Positions 23,048-29,823 are shown, counted from the stretch's first letter. The stretch: 37,902 nucleotides of DNA from Candidatus Parcubacteria bacterium (GCA_019661895.1 JAIFWO010000003.1:1-37902); one strand, 5' to 3'. Translations and numbers: made by a program. The notes: generated from the sequence alone by a model not told the origin.

Positions 23048-23088
23048 GCCCGCCCGCTAACGCCTAAGCGTAGCAATGGCGGGCGGGC
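23048..23088 (-). repeat. Nested palindromic repeat, copy 3, doubling as a terminator
   Basis: GCCCGCC (23048-23054) pairs with GGCGGGC (23082-23088), with an inner stem GCT-ACGC/GCGT-AGC. On the minus strand it reads CCCGCCCGCCATTGC and TAGGCGTTAGCGGGCGGG and is followed by TTTTATTTT, so it can end the minus-strand small gene at 23091. Homologous to copies in uvrB and uvrC. Confidence 0.8.
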
Positions 23089-23090
23089 AC

Positions 23091-23288
23091 CTAATCTTTG
23101 TTGGCTGGCGCGTGAGATTGCTTGCTGAATGCATACAGACGTTTAGCTTCTACGTCCACATGAGGAAGTTCCGGCATATTAGGATCTTCACTCGGCGGGC
23201 CGAACATCCAGTTCTTGAGGAGGAGCCAGGCCATGAAAGCCACAGCACCATATCGCATCTCATCGAAATGTTCTGCCAGAAAGTGCAT
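23091..23288 (-). CDS. Small protein with one hydrophobic segment
   Basis: A 65-residue ORF. MRYGAVAFMAWLLLKNWMFG is a likely membrane segment (about residues 11-30), followed by a Pro-rich acidic part (PPSEDPNMPELPHVDVEAK). GGAGG lies seven bases before the ATG on the minus strand, and two overlapping TATAGT hexamers (23314-23324) lie upstream. The palindromic repeat beyond the stop acts as terminator. No family recognised. Confidence 0.6.
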   Translation of the reverse strand: MHFLAEHFDEMRYGAVAFMAWLLLKNWMFGPPSEDPNMPELPHVDVEAKRLYAFSKQSHAPANKD

Positions 23289-23345
23289 GAGTAGCCTCCG
23301 TTTGTCTAGCTCAACTATACTATAAAAATAGAGGGGTGCGAGACT

Positions 23346-23612
23346 TTATGCAGTACGCGGCAGACGATCTTCGAGATAGGCGAGACGTCTATCATAATCC
23401 TCGATACGTTCTATAGCTGGCATGATTTCATCAAAACGCTGGTCAATATGTGTCGCGAGCGCCTGCATGGTGCTGTGAACTTCGACTATTTGGTTGTGAA
23501 CATCAGCCAGATCGTTCTTGGTAGCCATCTCCGAGCGCAAGACCACCAAATCGTCTTTGGACGCCATTTTGGCGAACTGCTCATCGAGGTATTTCTTAGT
23601 GTTCTGATCCAT
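23346..23612 (-). CDS. Small coiled-coil protein
   Basis: An 88-residue protein, helical almost throughout, with heptad-like spacing (KDDLVVLRSEMATKNDLADV, then IEDYDRRLAYLEDRL). Similar short coiled-coil proteins occur in many CPR genomes and in phages. On the minus strand TACAAT (23624-23619) ends six bases before the ATG, so it belongs to the leaderless group. Function unknown. Confidence 0.65.
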   Translation of the reverse strand: MDQNTKKYLDEQFAKMASKDDLVVLRSEMATKNDLADVHNQIVEVHSTMQALATHIDQRFDEIMPAIERIEDYDRRLAYLEDRLPRTA

Positions 23613-23618
23613 GTGGGT

Positions 23619-23624
23619 ATTGTA
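23619..23624 (-). promoter_or_regulatory. -10 element, predicted leaderless start of the coiled-coil protein gene
   Basis: Minus strand TACAAT, six bases from the start codon at 23612. Confidence 0.55.
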
Positions 23625-23694
23625 TCAGACGTCTTACAGTCAGCATACTTGCATAATCTGTGGAGAGCATGTCCTGCCGGATGCGGCATAGTTG

Positions 23695-23768
23695 TGCACC
23701 TTGGAAGGCTCGAACTTCCGACCTCGCGAATGTGAATCGCGCGCTCTAACCAACTGAGCTAAAGGTGC
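23695..23768 (-). tRNA. tRNA-Val (anticodon CAC)
   Basis: Cloverleaf on the minus strand: acceptor GCACCTT/AAGGTGC, D arm GCTC/GAGC, anticodon arm CGCGA/TCGCG around TTCACAT, T arm GGAAG/CTTCC around TTCGAGC. The anticodon CAC reads GUG. Discriminator A; CCA is not encoded. Confidence 0.95.
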
Positions 23769-23869
23769 AATAGATTTTGTGGTCACGGATAATTTCTTCG
23801 TCGCCACTCAGAAATTTCTGCGACCCCGGCTCGGTATCTCGCACTGTTGCGCTCGATATACCTGCGCCT

Positions 23870-23911
23870 TCCACAAGCTGAAATCTGCTTCGCAGATCTC
23901 GCGCTTGTGGA
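23870..23911 (-). ncRNA. Conserved 3' hairpin of tRNA-Ala(GGC)
   Basis: On the minus strand the last four tRNA bases plus CAAGC (TCCACAAGC) pair perfectly with GCTTGTGGA, nine pairs, enclosing ATCTGC/GCAGAT with loop GAA. The same two-stem design follows tRNA-Ala(TGC), with A-T in place of G-C in the outer stem. Confidence 0.6.
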
Positions 23912-23978
23912 CCCACGGGGAATCGAACCCCGACCTGTTCCATGCCATGGAACCGTTCTACCACTATACTATGGGCCC
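23908..23978 (-). tRNA. tRNA-Ala (anticodon GGC)
   Basis: Minus strand, 71 bases. Acceptor GGGCCCA/TGGGTCC includes the G3-U70 wobble pair that marks tRNA-Ala. Anticodon arm GTTCC/GGAAC around ATGGCAT; T arm CGGGG/CCCCG around TTCGATT. Discriminator A; CCA is not encoded. The D stem is imperfect (GTAT/GAAC). Confidence 0.93.
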
Positions 23979-24025
23979 GCTTGAATCGTTATTTTGATTG
24001 ATTTTTTAGGCTTTGTCGAGTATCA

Positions 24026-24055
24026 TTGCAAATTGAAAATTGCGAATCGTAAATT
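24026..24055 (+). promoter_or_regulatory. Probable promoter of tRNA-Ala(TGC)
   Basis: TTGCAA (24026-24031), 18 bases, TAAATT (24050-24055), seven bases before the tRNA 5' end. The same 84-base gap must also hold the promoter of the divergent tRNA-Ala(GGC). Confidence 0.45.
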
Positions 24056-24062
24056 TTCACCT

Positions 24063-24135
24063 GGGCCCTTAGCTTAGTTGGTAGAGCGCCTCATTTGCAA
24101 TGAGGAGGTCACCGGTTCGAATCCGGTAGGGTCCA
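24063..24135 (+). tRNA. tRNA-Ala (anticodon TGC)
   Basis: Acceptor GGGCCCT/AGGGTCC with G3-U70, D arm GCTT/GAGC, anticodon arm CCTCA/TGAGG around TTTGCAA, T arm CCGG/CCGG around TTCGAAT. Discriminator A; CCA is not encoded. Confidence 0.96.
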
Positions 24136-24180
24136 CAAACACGAAACAATCTGCTAAATGCAGATTTTTCGGTTTGTGGA
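24132..24180 (+). ncRNA. Conserved 3' hairpin of tRNA-Ala(TGC)
   Basis: TCCACAAAC (24132-24140, first four bases belong to the tRNA) pairs perfectly with GTTTGTGGA (24172-24180). Inside, AATCTGC/GCAGATT (24148-24154 with 24160-24166) around TAAAT is followed by TTTTT, so the inner hairpin may be a terminator. Confidence 0.6.
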
Positions 24181-24359
24181 AGCCGGAGCGCGGCGGCGCG
24201 AGGCGGGCGATCAGAGGATCGTGCCGGCGGAGGCTCGCGGACTTTTGCAGTAGCAAAATAGTTGTGACCACATGCGGAAGCCGGTTATTCCTGACCACAG
24301 CATTGAATGGCATTTGTCGATGTGCTAGGGTGGCTCTAGACCCCGCACAGGAGAGATGC
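24181..24359 (+). other. Non-coding tail between tRNA-Ala and the next gene
   Basis: GC-rich, with GCGCGG/GGCGGCGCG-type self-complementary stretches, GATCAGAGGATC, and the hairpin TTTTGC-AGTA-GCAAAA near 24243. GTGACCACA (24265-24273) also occurs on the minus strand between tRNA-Ala(GGC) and tRNA-Val (complement of 23778-23786), which suggests that the two tRNA tails are related over more than the first hairpin. A weak promoter (TTGAAT 24303, TAGGGT 24326) precedes the next gene. Confidence 0.5.
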
Positions 24360-24989
24360 ATGTTGCCCGAAATCGAGTTCAAACATGTTGGCAGTAAAGG
24401 CGACGAACTGTTCTTCACCACCGAGCGTACTCTCGATCGCGTTTTGTCCCAAGGTAACACGGTCTACCTCCGACTCGAGTTACCGGGTATGCACACGTCA
24501 ATCGATGTTTGCTTCCCGACCTGGGGCTTCACCAGGATCCATTGGCGACACTTCCGCCAGGAAGGCATCATGGTCACCGAGCACGATCGACGGAGTGACC
24601 GACGCAAGAAGGTTCCGCAGGATGTGTCGTATCGATTTGGGATGAGGTTAGCTCCCTGGATGTTTGATGGTTGGATCAAGAGAGAGTCTGGCGAGCGCAT
24701 ACCACGCGACGTGACGGCGAATTATGCCGTCCTTGACCAGAGTTTCGGCCACTCCGGCATCTTGATTCGAGTGGCGAGAAAGACAGACAGAGCTAAGGAG
24801 TATCTGGAGCTCTACCATATCGATGATGGCAACGGCTATGAGTTCTGGGATAGGTGGCAAGCGTATTCCAACACCATTCTTCTTACCAGATTCATACCAG
24901 TGAACCCGGAGAATCCTCGACTGTATTGGGAACCAGAATCTCGGACCAAAGTCGAGCCGATCTACACAGAAGCCGCAGCACATTCGTAG
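24360..24989 (+). CDS. Unknown soluble protein
   Basis: A 209-residue protein with no family I can name. It has mixed strands and helices, many aromatic residues (PTWGFTRIHWRHFRQEG, YEFWDRWQAYSNT), and no signal peptide or membrane segment. CAGGAGAG lies just upstream of ATG 24360; the frame is open back to 24078 but that part reads through the tRNA, so it is not coding. A terminator follows. With its Shine-Dalgarno, own promoter and terminator it belongs to the single-gene accessory group. Confidence 0.65.
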   Translation: MLPEIEFKHVGSKGDELFFTTERTLDRVLSQGNTVYLRLELPGMHTSIDVCFPTWGFTRIHWRHFRQEGIMVTEHDRRSDRRKKVPQDVSYRFGMRLAPWMFDGWIKRESGERIPRDVTANYAVLDQSFGHSGILIRVARKTDRAKEYLELYHIDDGNGYEFWDRWQAYSNTILLTRFIPVNPENPRLYWEPESRTKVEPIYTEAAAHS

Positions 24990-25007
24990 AAGCAGACTGC
25001 ACCAAAC

Positions 25008-25036
25008 AAGCGCCAAATCATCGGCGCTTTTCTTTT
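25008..25036 (+). terminator. Intrinsic terminator
   Basis: AAGCGCC/GGCGCTT (25008-25014 with 25023-25029) around AAATCATC, then TTCTTTTA. Confidence 0.85.
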
Positions 25037-25111
25037 ACATTCATTTGACAATTCCTCTAGCTGTGGAAAGCTTAGTGGAGACCACAGCACACACTCACAA
25101 TGGAGCGGAGG

Positions 25112-25633
25112 ATGACTAAACTCGTAAGCTGTATAGCCATGGTGGTCATGCTCGTTCTGCCGCCTAAGACGAAAGATGTGGTGATCAAGGATCTGCCAGA
25201 GGCGGTTGCTACCATCAATCGCTTCCTGGCTCCGGCTACGCCCAATAGGGTGACGAAGATGTCGGTGCGATACCGCTACCTCCTTACGAAGAACCACGAG
25301 GGCGACGAGCTTGTTGCCATGATCTTCGCCATGAAGATCGGCTGCATGGACATCAAGGCTCCTCGCACGCTCTTGGTCACCCTATCTTCGGACATCAAAC
25401 TTCCAGGGCATAAGGAGGGGGAGTGGCACAATGTAAGCACGGGCCGCTCTATGATCTTCCTGGCCTCGCTCAACAGCGCGAGGGGGAGTGGGCACGACTT
25501 CTCTCCCATGCTGCCCCTCATCGAGGATGTCTGCGAGATGGTGATACCTCGCAAGAGAAAAGAGGTTTTTGCCTCTCTCTGGGCCGACAGTACAGAGAAA
25601 CACTTCAAGCTCGACGCTAGATATGCAAACTAA
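25112..25633 (+). CDS. Unknown protein with a possible signal anchor
   Basis: A 173-residue protein. MTKLVSCIAMVVMLVLPPKT may be a short signal peptide or anchor. The rest (NRFLAPATPNRVTKMSVRYR, GHKEGEWHNVSTGRSMIFLA) has no family that I recognise. GGAG (25102-25105) six bases upstream decides for ATG 25112 over ATG 25100. TTGACA at 25045-25050 may be the -35, but the -10 is unclear. A strong terminator follows. Confidence 0.6.
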   Translation: MTKLVSCIAMVVMLVLPPKTKDVVIKDLPEAVATINRFLAPATPNRVTKMSVRYRYLLTKNHEGDELVAMIFAMKIGCMDIKAPRTLLVTLSSDIKLPGHKEGEWHNVSTGRSMIFLASLNSARGSGHDFSPMLPLIEDVCEMVIPRKRKEVFASLWADSTEKHFKLDARYAN

Positions 25634-25643
25634 AGGCAATACG

Positions 25644-25669
25644 CCACCCGCTAAACGGGTGGTGTTTTT
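25644..25669 (+). terminator. Intrinsic terminator
   Basis: CCACCCG/CGGGTGG (25644-25650 with 25656-25662) around CTAAA, then TGTTTTTC. Confidence 0.88.
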
Positions 25670-25701
25670 CTGAAATAGCCTACTGTTGAGCCATATTTTG
25701 C

Positions 25702-25730
25702 TTGTTTACACCCAAAAATTTTGCTATAAT
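25702..25730 (+). promoter_or_regulatory. Promoter of the Rad52-like gene
   Basis: TTGTTT (25702-25707), 17 bases, TATAAT (25725-25730). An in-frame GTG at 25740 stands nine bases after the -10, so a leaderless GTG start is possible. Confidence 0.6.
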
Positions 25731-25766
25731 TCCTAGTGTGTGATTATAAGTTTAGCCAAGCTCTTT

Positions 25767-26177
25767 ATGTCAAAGTCGCTTACACAGGAGCAGACCACCA
25801 TGCTCTTCGCACCGCTTCCTCGCGAGGCGGTCAAACAACACCCAGCCAAGAGCTTTCTTTCTGTCATCTCACCGATCTATGTCGTTGAGAGGCTCAATCA
25901 AGTCTTCGGCGTCGGGAAGTGGGAGTATCGCACCGAGCCAGTCTCAGAAGTGGAGGCTCCCGGCAATCAGGCCAGGATGTGCGTCGTGAAGGGGATCATC
26001 GATATCCCTGAATACGGCATTCACCTCGAGCAATACGGCGGCAATAACAACCAGGACACCGGTGACGCCTACAAGGGCGCTGCTACCGATGCTCTGACGA
26101 AGATTGCCAGCTACTTGGGTATCGGATTCGATGTCTACAAAGGTCGGCGGATCAACACCACCTACGTAGCACGTTAA
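25767..26177 (+). CDS. Rad52/Rad22-family single-strand annealing protein
   Basis: A 136-residue protein with the core of the Rad52 annealing domain. The family segments are LNQVFGVGKWEYRTEPV and, most clearly, GDAYKGAATDALTKIASYLG, which lines the DNA-binding groove in Rad52. Proteins of this size occur in phages and some CPR bacteria and anneal complementary single strands in recombination. ATG 25767 gives a family-like start (MSKSLTQEQ); GTG 25740 would add nine residues and suit the promoter. No recombinase or phage gene is adjacent, so I cannot say whether it is phage-derived. Confidence 0.82.
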   Translation: MSKSLTQEQTTMLFAPLPREAVKQHPAKSFLSVISPIYVVERLNQVFGVGKWEYRTEPVSEVEAPGNQARMCVVKGIIDIPEYGIHLEQYGGNNNQDTGDAYKGAATDALTKIASYLGIGFDVYKGRRINTTYVAR

Positions 26178-26208
26178 ACAAAAGCTCCGCGTAATGCGGA
26201 GCTTTTGT
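26178..26208 (+). terminator. Strong intrinsic terminator
   Basis: Thirteen perfect pairs, ACAAAAGCTCCGC with GCGGAGCTTTTGT (26178-26190 with 26196-26208), loop GTAAT, directly after the stop codon. Confidence 0.9.
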
Positions 26209-26230
26209 TATCTCGAGCGAAGTCGAGAGA

Positions 26231-26488
26231 TTACTTCATGTGGGCCGAGACGAGCTTCGTCATCTCGAACATGGTGACCTCACCCTTGCCTCCAAAGAGG
26301 GGCTTGAGCTTGTCGTCAGCTAAGATGTTGCGCTTGTTCTTCGGATTCTGAAGGTCGTGCTTCTTGATGTAGACCCACATCTGCTTGACCACTTGCCCGC
26401 GAGGCATGGGACCCTTGCCGACCACCTCCTCGAGCTCAGGGGTGAGTTGCATGGGCTTTAGTAATGCTGGATTGGCTTGTCTTGCCAT
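26231..26488 (-). CDS. SWIB/MDM2-domain protein
   Basis: An 85-residue protein that is essentially one SWIB domain: LLKPMQLTPELEEVVGKG, MPRGQVVKQMWVYIKKHDLQ, NPKNKRNILADDKLKPLFGG and VTMFEMTKLVSAHMK follow the family from end to end. In chlamydiae and some other bacteria such proteins or fused domains are linked to chromatin or topoisomerase function; here it stands alone. Its job is inferred to be DNA- or protein-binding. Convergent with the Rad52-like gene; that terminator's A-rich side can also serve this gene. Confidence 0.85.
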   Translation of the reverse strand: MARQANPALLKPMQLTPELEEVVGKGPMPRGQVVKQMWVYIKKHDLQNPKNKRNILADDKLKPLFGGKGEVTMFEMTKLVSAHMK

Positions 26489-26625
26489 AATGTTATTGTT
26501 TATTTTGCCTTAACTAATACGGTGTACTACACAATCATCTCTCTATTCTCCACATTGTCAACCTGTCGGTAAGCCTTGCAGAGAGATTCCGTTTGTACTT
26601 CAAGACCCTGCACAAGGAGAGAAAG

Positions 26626-27369
26626 GTGCCAAAAGCATGGAAATGGCTCATATTTATAGCCCTAGGAAGCGCTTGCAGAGACTCAACCACACCCCTAAAG
26701 GGAGGACAGATGGAGCCCAAAACCGGGATGGTCTCGCTTGCCTTCGATGACGGCTACATGTCGGCTTACACCAAGGGCTTGCCTATCCTCGCCACTTACG
26801 GGCTTAAGGCCACTTGGTACATCATCATTAACCGCACCGGCCCAAGTTACATGACGCAGAAGGAGTGGCTGGCTCTCGAGACCGCGGGCCACGAGATCGG
26901 CGGGCACACTCGTAATCACTTCCAGCTTGATACGGCAAGTGAGGCTCGGGCCCAAGACGAGATCGGCGGGGGGCGGCAAGACTTGCTCAAAGCGGGTGTC
27001 AAAGAGGTCACCTCCTTTGCCTACCCCTTTGGCAGCTACAAGGCCAGCACTCCGGATATCGTAGGCAGCGCCGGCATGACTACCGCTCGGACTGTGGAGA
27101 ACGATAAGCAAAACAGCGCTGCCACGAACCCGCGCCTCTTGAAGTCGTGGTCGCTTAACCCGAATTCGCAATTGGCGGATATAAGGGCTGCGATCGACAA
27201 GGCCATGCGGGATACCACCTGGTTTATCATCACCTTCCACCGCATCGACGAGGACGGCAACTCCATCAGTGTTCGGCACGAACTCCTCGAGGGCGTAGCC
27301 GCGTACCTGGTGGAGAAGAAGGTGCCCGTCTACACTGTCTCACAAGCTTATAAGCGCCTGCGGCTATAA
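26626..27369 (+). CDS. Secreted polysaccharide deacetylase (NodB domain)
   Basis: A 247-residue carbohydrate esterase family 4-like protein. Motif 1 is SLAFDDGY (catalytic base and metal Asp), motif 2 is GGHTRNH (HxxxH metal ligands), motif 3 is FAYPFGSY, and FIITFHRID near the end matches the last His motif. The N-terminus WKWLIFIALGSAC is hydrophobic and ends in Cys, but it is not a perfect lipobox. I start at GTG 26626 because AAGGAGAG lies just upstream; TTG 26593 would also be in frame. The likely substrate is an N-acetylated surface sugar or peptidoglycan. Confidence 0.85.
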   Translation: MPKAWKWLIFIALGSACRDSTTPLKGGQMEPKTGMVSLAFDDGYMSAYTKGLPILATYGLKATWYIIINRTGPSYMTQKEWLALETAGHEIGGHTRNHFQLDTASEARAQDEIGGGRQDLLKAGVKEVTSFAYPFGSYKASTPDIVGSAGMTTARTVENDKQNSAATNPRLLKSWSLNPNSQLADIRAAIDKAMRDTTWFIITFHRIDEDGNSISVRHELLEGVAAYLVEKKVPVYTVSQAYKRLRL

Positions 27370-27400
27370 CGCGGCGCTTTTTCTTTCCAAGCACGGCTGA

Positions 27401-27406
27401 TATAAT
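27401..27406 (+). promoter_or_regulatory. -10 element, predicted leaderless start
   Basis: TATAAT ends nine bases before ATG 27416. Confidence 0.6.
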
Positions 27407-27415
27407 AGGCAGACT

Positions 27416-27646
27416 ATGGGAATTCAAAGCTTTTTCTTGAAGCAGATGCTCAAGAGCAAGATGAAGGGCGTGCCCGAGGCGGAGCAGAAGCGCATTTTAG
27501 AATTGGTGGAGAAGAATCCCGACTTCTTCAAAAAGATCGCCGAAGAGATAGAGAAGAGGAAGAAGAGCGGCCAGAGTGAGATGCAAGCTAGTATGCAAGT
27601 GATGCGTGAGCACCAGGCAGAACTTCAGAAATTGATGCAGCCATGA
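27416..27646 (+). CDS. Small helical protein, function unknown
   Basis: A 76-residue, highly charged helical protein (EKNPDFFKKIAEEIEKRKKS, then QASMQVMREHQAELQKLMQ). The start MGIQSFFLKQMLKSKMKGVP is amphipathic and might touch the membrane. Its stop overlaps the start of the flavodoxin-like gene (ATGA), so the two are coupled. I do not recognise a family with a known role. Confidence 0.7.
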   Translation: MGIQSFFLKQMLKSKMKGVPEAEQKRILELVEKNPDFFKKIAEEIEKRKKSGQSEMQASMQVMREHQAELQKLMQP

Positions 27647-28230
27647 AGAAAGTTTTCATCCTCATGGGTCATCCGGACAGCGACTCTCTCAACTATACCT
27701 TGGCCAACGAATATGAACGCGGAGCGACTGAGGCTGGGCATGAAGTGAGGAGGATGAATTTGGGTGAGATGCAATTCGACCCCATCCTTCACCGAGGCTA
27801 CCGAGTGATCCAGGAGTACGAGCCGGACTTATTAGCTTTCCAAGAGAATGTGAAGTGGTGTGATCACTTCGTCGTTCTCTATCCCTCGTGGTGGTCAACT
27901 ATGCCAGCCCTCTTGAAGGGTCTCTTCGACCGCGTGTGGATGCCTCGCTTCGCCTTCCACTTCACGGGCGACTTCACCTGGGAGAAGCTCTTGAAGGGTC
28001 GCTCCGCACGCATGATCGTGACCTCAGACACTATTCCCTTTGCTCAGTCCCTGGTCTTCGGCAATACCACCAACGAGCTTGAGCGAGGAATTCTTTGGTT
28101 TGCCGGCTTCAGCCCGATCCGGATAAAAAAGTTTGGATATTTAAAGCATGTCGACTGGCTCGGCTTCGGCATGTGGCACCGAGAACATGTGAAGAGAAAG
28201 GTCTACAATCTCGGCCGAAAGGCGAAGTAG
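27643..28230 (+). CDS. Flavodoxin-fold NAD(P)H oxidoreductase, quinone reductase type
   Basis: A 195-residue FMN-dependent reductase of the Flavodoxin_2 family (MdaB/KefF-like). GHPDSDSLNYTLA binds the FMN phosphate, and YPSWWSTMPALLKGLFDRVW is the isoalloxazine-contact motif. FTGDFTWEKLLKGRSARMIV follows as in the family. It probably moves two electrons from NAD(P)H to quinones or other electrophiles, protecting against oxidative damage. The C-terminus is basic (HREHVKRKVYNLGRKAK). ATGA overlap with the preceding gene. It converges with the following gene with one base between the stops. Confidence 0.88.
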   Translation: MKKVFILMGHPDSDSLNYTLANEYERGATEAGHEVRRMNLGEMQFDPILHRGYRVIQEYEPDLLAFQENVKWCDHFVVLYPSWWSTMPALLKGLFDRVWMPRFAFHFTGDFTWEKLLKGRSARMIVTSDTIPFAQSLVFGNTTNELERGILWFAGFSPIRIKKFGYLKHVDWLGFGMWHREHVKRKVYNLGRKAK

Positions 28231-28231
28231 T

Positions 28232-28909
28232 TTATTTGAATTTATCCGGGAACTGGGCGATGATGCCGTTGGAAAGGCCGTCGGCCATGGTAAGGATATG
28301 CGTGTAGACCGCGTCCCAAGCCTTAACCTCTCCGGTCCAGTCTTTCTTCACTCTGGCCATAAGCTCGTCGGTGGTCGTTTGCAAGTGCTTCTGCATCATT
28401 GTCTCCATCTCTTCTTTGGGCCACTTTGGATTAGCGGCTGCTAGGAAGTCGGCTATCTCCTTGCCGTTCGCATTCCAGGTATTGCTATCGGTGTTGAGCT
28501 TAGCGGTGTTGTTTGTCCTGGCATCCTCGACTATATCAACTGCGATGCCAATGTGGCTCTTCAAGAGAGCAGTGAGCTTGTTGCCGGCGTCAGCGCCATA
28601 ATAGCTTGCCACAGCAGCACCGATGTCATCTTGATTCTTAAGAAGCCGCGTGGCGATAGCGTCTTTGTCCGGAGTATTGGCTGTGCCGGCCACGATATAG
28701 CTGTGAGTAAGCACCGCATGGTCCGTCCAGTGCTTGCGCATGTCTTGCCTCAAAGTATCAGCTTTGGTCAGCTGCATGCCAGTCGAGCTTGCGTAATTGC
28801 CACCAATAATATTGCCACTCTTCGGCCAGGCGTAATGACCGACGATCAAACCCAAGATTATTCCAATAAGTAATCCCACCCCGATATTGCCTTTTGTATA
28901 TTTGTTCAT
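28232..28909 (-). CDS. Membrane-anchored helical-bundle protein
   Basis: A 225-residue protein. Residues 8-27 (NIGVGLLIGIILGLIVGHYA) are an anchor. The rest is helical and outside the cell by topology: LRQDMRKHWTDHAVLTHSYI, TRLLKNQDDIGAAVASYYG, LTALLKSHIGIAVDIVEDA and ILTMADGLSNGIIAQFPDKF. I know this motif set from secreted or cytosolic bundle proteins of Firmicutes whose function is not settled; the many conserved His and Asp residues could bind a metal. That is inference. Confidence 0.7.
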   Translation of the reverse strand: MNKYTKGNIGVGLLIGIILGLIVGHYAWPKSGNIIGGNYASSTGMQLTKADTLRQDMRKHWTDHAVLTHSYIVAGTANTPDKDAIATRLLKNQDDIGAAVASYYGADAGNKLTALLKSHIGIAVDIVEDARTNNTAKLNTDSNTWNANGKEIADFLAAANPKWPKEEMETMMQKHLQTTTDELMARVKKDWTGEVKAWDAVYTHILTMADGLSNGIIAQFPDKFK

Positions 28910-28990
28910 CTTAATTTAGACGTTACTGTCGAGGAAATGTTACGTATAGTTAATATTAGCTAACGGTTAGATAAAAGATCTTAAATAAGC

Positions 28991-28996
28991 TATTCT
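28991..28996 (+). promoter_or_regulatory. -10 element, predicted leaderless start of ychF
   Basis: TATTCT ends eight bases before ATG 29005. The -35 region is weak. Confidence 0.5.
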
Positions 28997-29004
28997 AGGA
29001 CTCT

Positions 29005-29823
29005 ATGTCACTGTCAATTGGAATCGTTGGGTTGCCGAATGTTGGGAAGTCCACACTCTTTAATGCCCTCACCAAGAAGAGTGTGCCGGCGGAAAATTAT
29101 CCTTTCTGCACCATTGACCCCTCTGTCGGCATCGTGCCAGTACCTGATGAACGCTTGGATAAACTCTCGGAGATGAGTAAGTCGAAGAAGACCATTCCCG
29201 CTGTAGTGGAATTCGTCGATATCGCCGGGCTCGTGAAGGGGGCGAGCGAGGGGGCCGGGCTTGGAAATAAATTCTTACAAAACATCCGCGAGTGCGACGC
29301 CATCATCGAAGTGGTGCGCATCTTTGAGGACAAAGATATCATCCACGTGCACGACAAAGTGGACCCAATGTTTGATATCGAGATTATAAACATGGAGCTT
29401 GAAGCGGCTGGAATTAAAAAGCCGACTTTATATGTACTCAACACTTCAGAGGCGAGCGAGGAGAATAAGCGCGACTTCATCTCACAACTCCCAGGCCCGC
29501 ATCTCGAAATTGACCCGATCTTCGGCACCGGGCTCGATCAACTTATTACTCGTTCGTACGAACTCCTCGACCTCATCACCTTCTTCACCACTGGTGAGAA
29601 GGAGAGCCGGGCTTGGACGACGAAGAGGAATGCGACTGCCCCATATGCGGCCAAGTCCATTCACACCGACTTCATGGAGAAGTTCATCCGAGCGGAAGTG
29701 ATCGAATGGGACAAACTCCTCGAAGCCGGCTCCTACGCCGCCGCCCGTGCCAAAGGCTGGGTGAGAACGGAAGGGAAGGAGTACATTGTACAAGACGGTG
29801 ATGTCGTTGAATTTTTGATATAA
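29005..29823 (+). CDS. ychF: YchF/Ola1-like GTPase/ATPase lacking the helical arm
   Basis: A 272-residue member of the Obg-related YchF family; usual length is about 360. G1 is GLPNVGKST, followed by TIDPSVGIVPVPDERL (switch I region), G3 is VDIAGLVKGASEGAGLGNKF, and the G4 position reads VLNTSE (NxxE, as expected for the ATP-preferring family). The TGS domain begins near LLDLITFFTTGEKESRAWTT. The coiled-coil A-domain that normally lies between INTELLLADLE... and the G4 strand is missing: INMELEAAGIKKPTLYVLN joins them directly. The reading frame is intact, so this looks like a stable domain loss. Confidence 0.9.
   Translation: MSLSIGIVGLPNVGKSTLFNALTKKSVPAENYPFCTIDPSVGIVPVPDERLDKLSEMSKSKKTIPAVVEFVDIAGLVKGASEGAGLGNKFLQNIRECDAIIEVVRIFEDKDIIHVHDKVDPMFDIEIINMELEAAGIKKPTLYVLNTSEASEENKRDFISQLPGPHLEIDPIFGTGLDQLITRSYELLDLITFFTTGEKESRAWTTKRNATAPYAAKSIHTDFMEKFIRAEVIEWDKLLEAGSYAAARAKGWVRTEGKEYIVQDGDVVEFLI

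Noticed and set aside
24078-24359. Long in-frame extension of the gene at 24360, starting inside tRNA-Ala
   Set aside because: The segment reads through the tRNA and its structured tail, and a good Shine-Dalgarno sequence stands right before ATG 24360.
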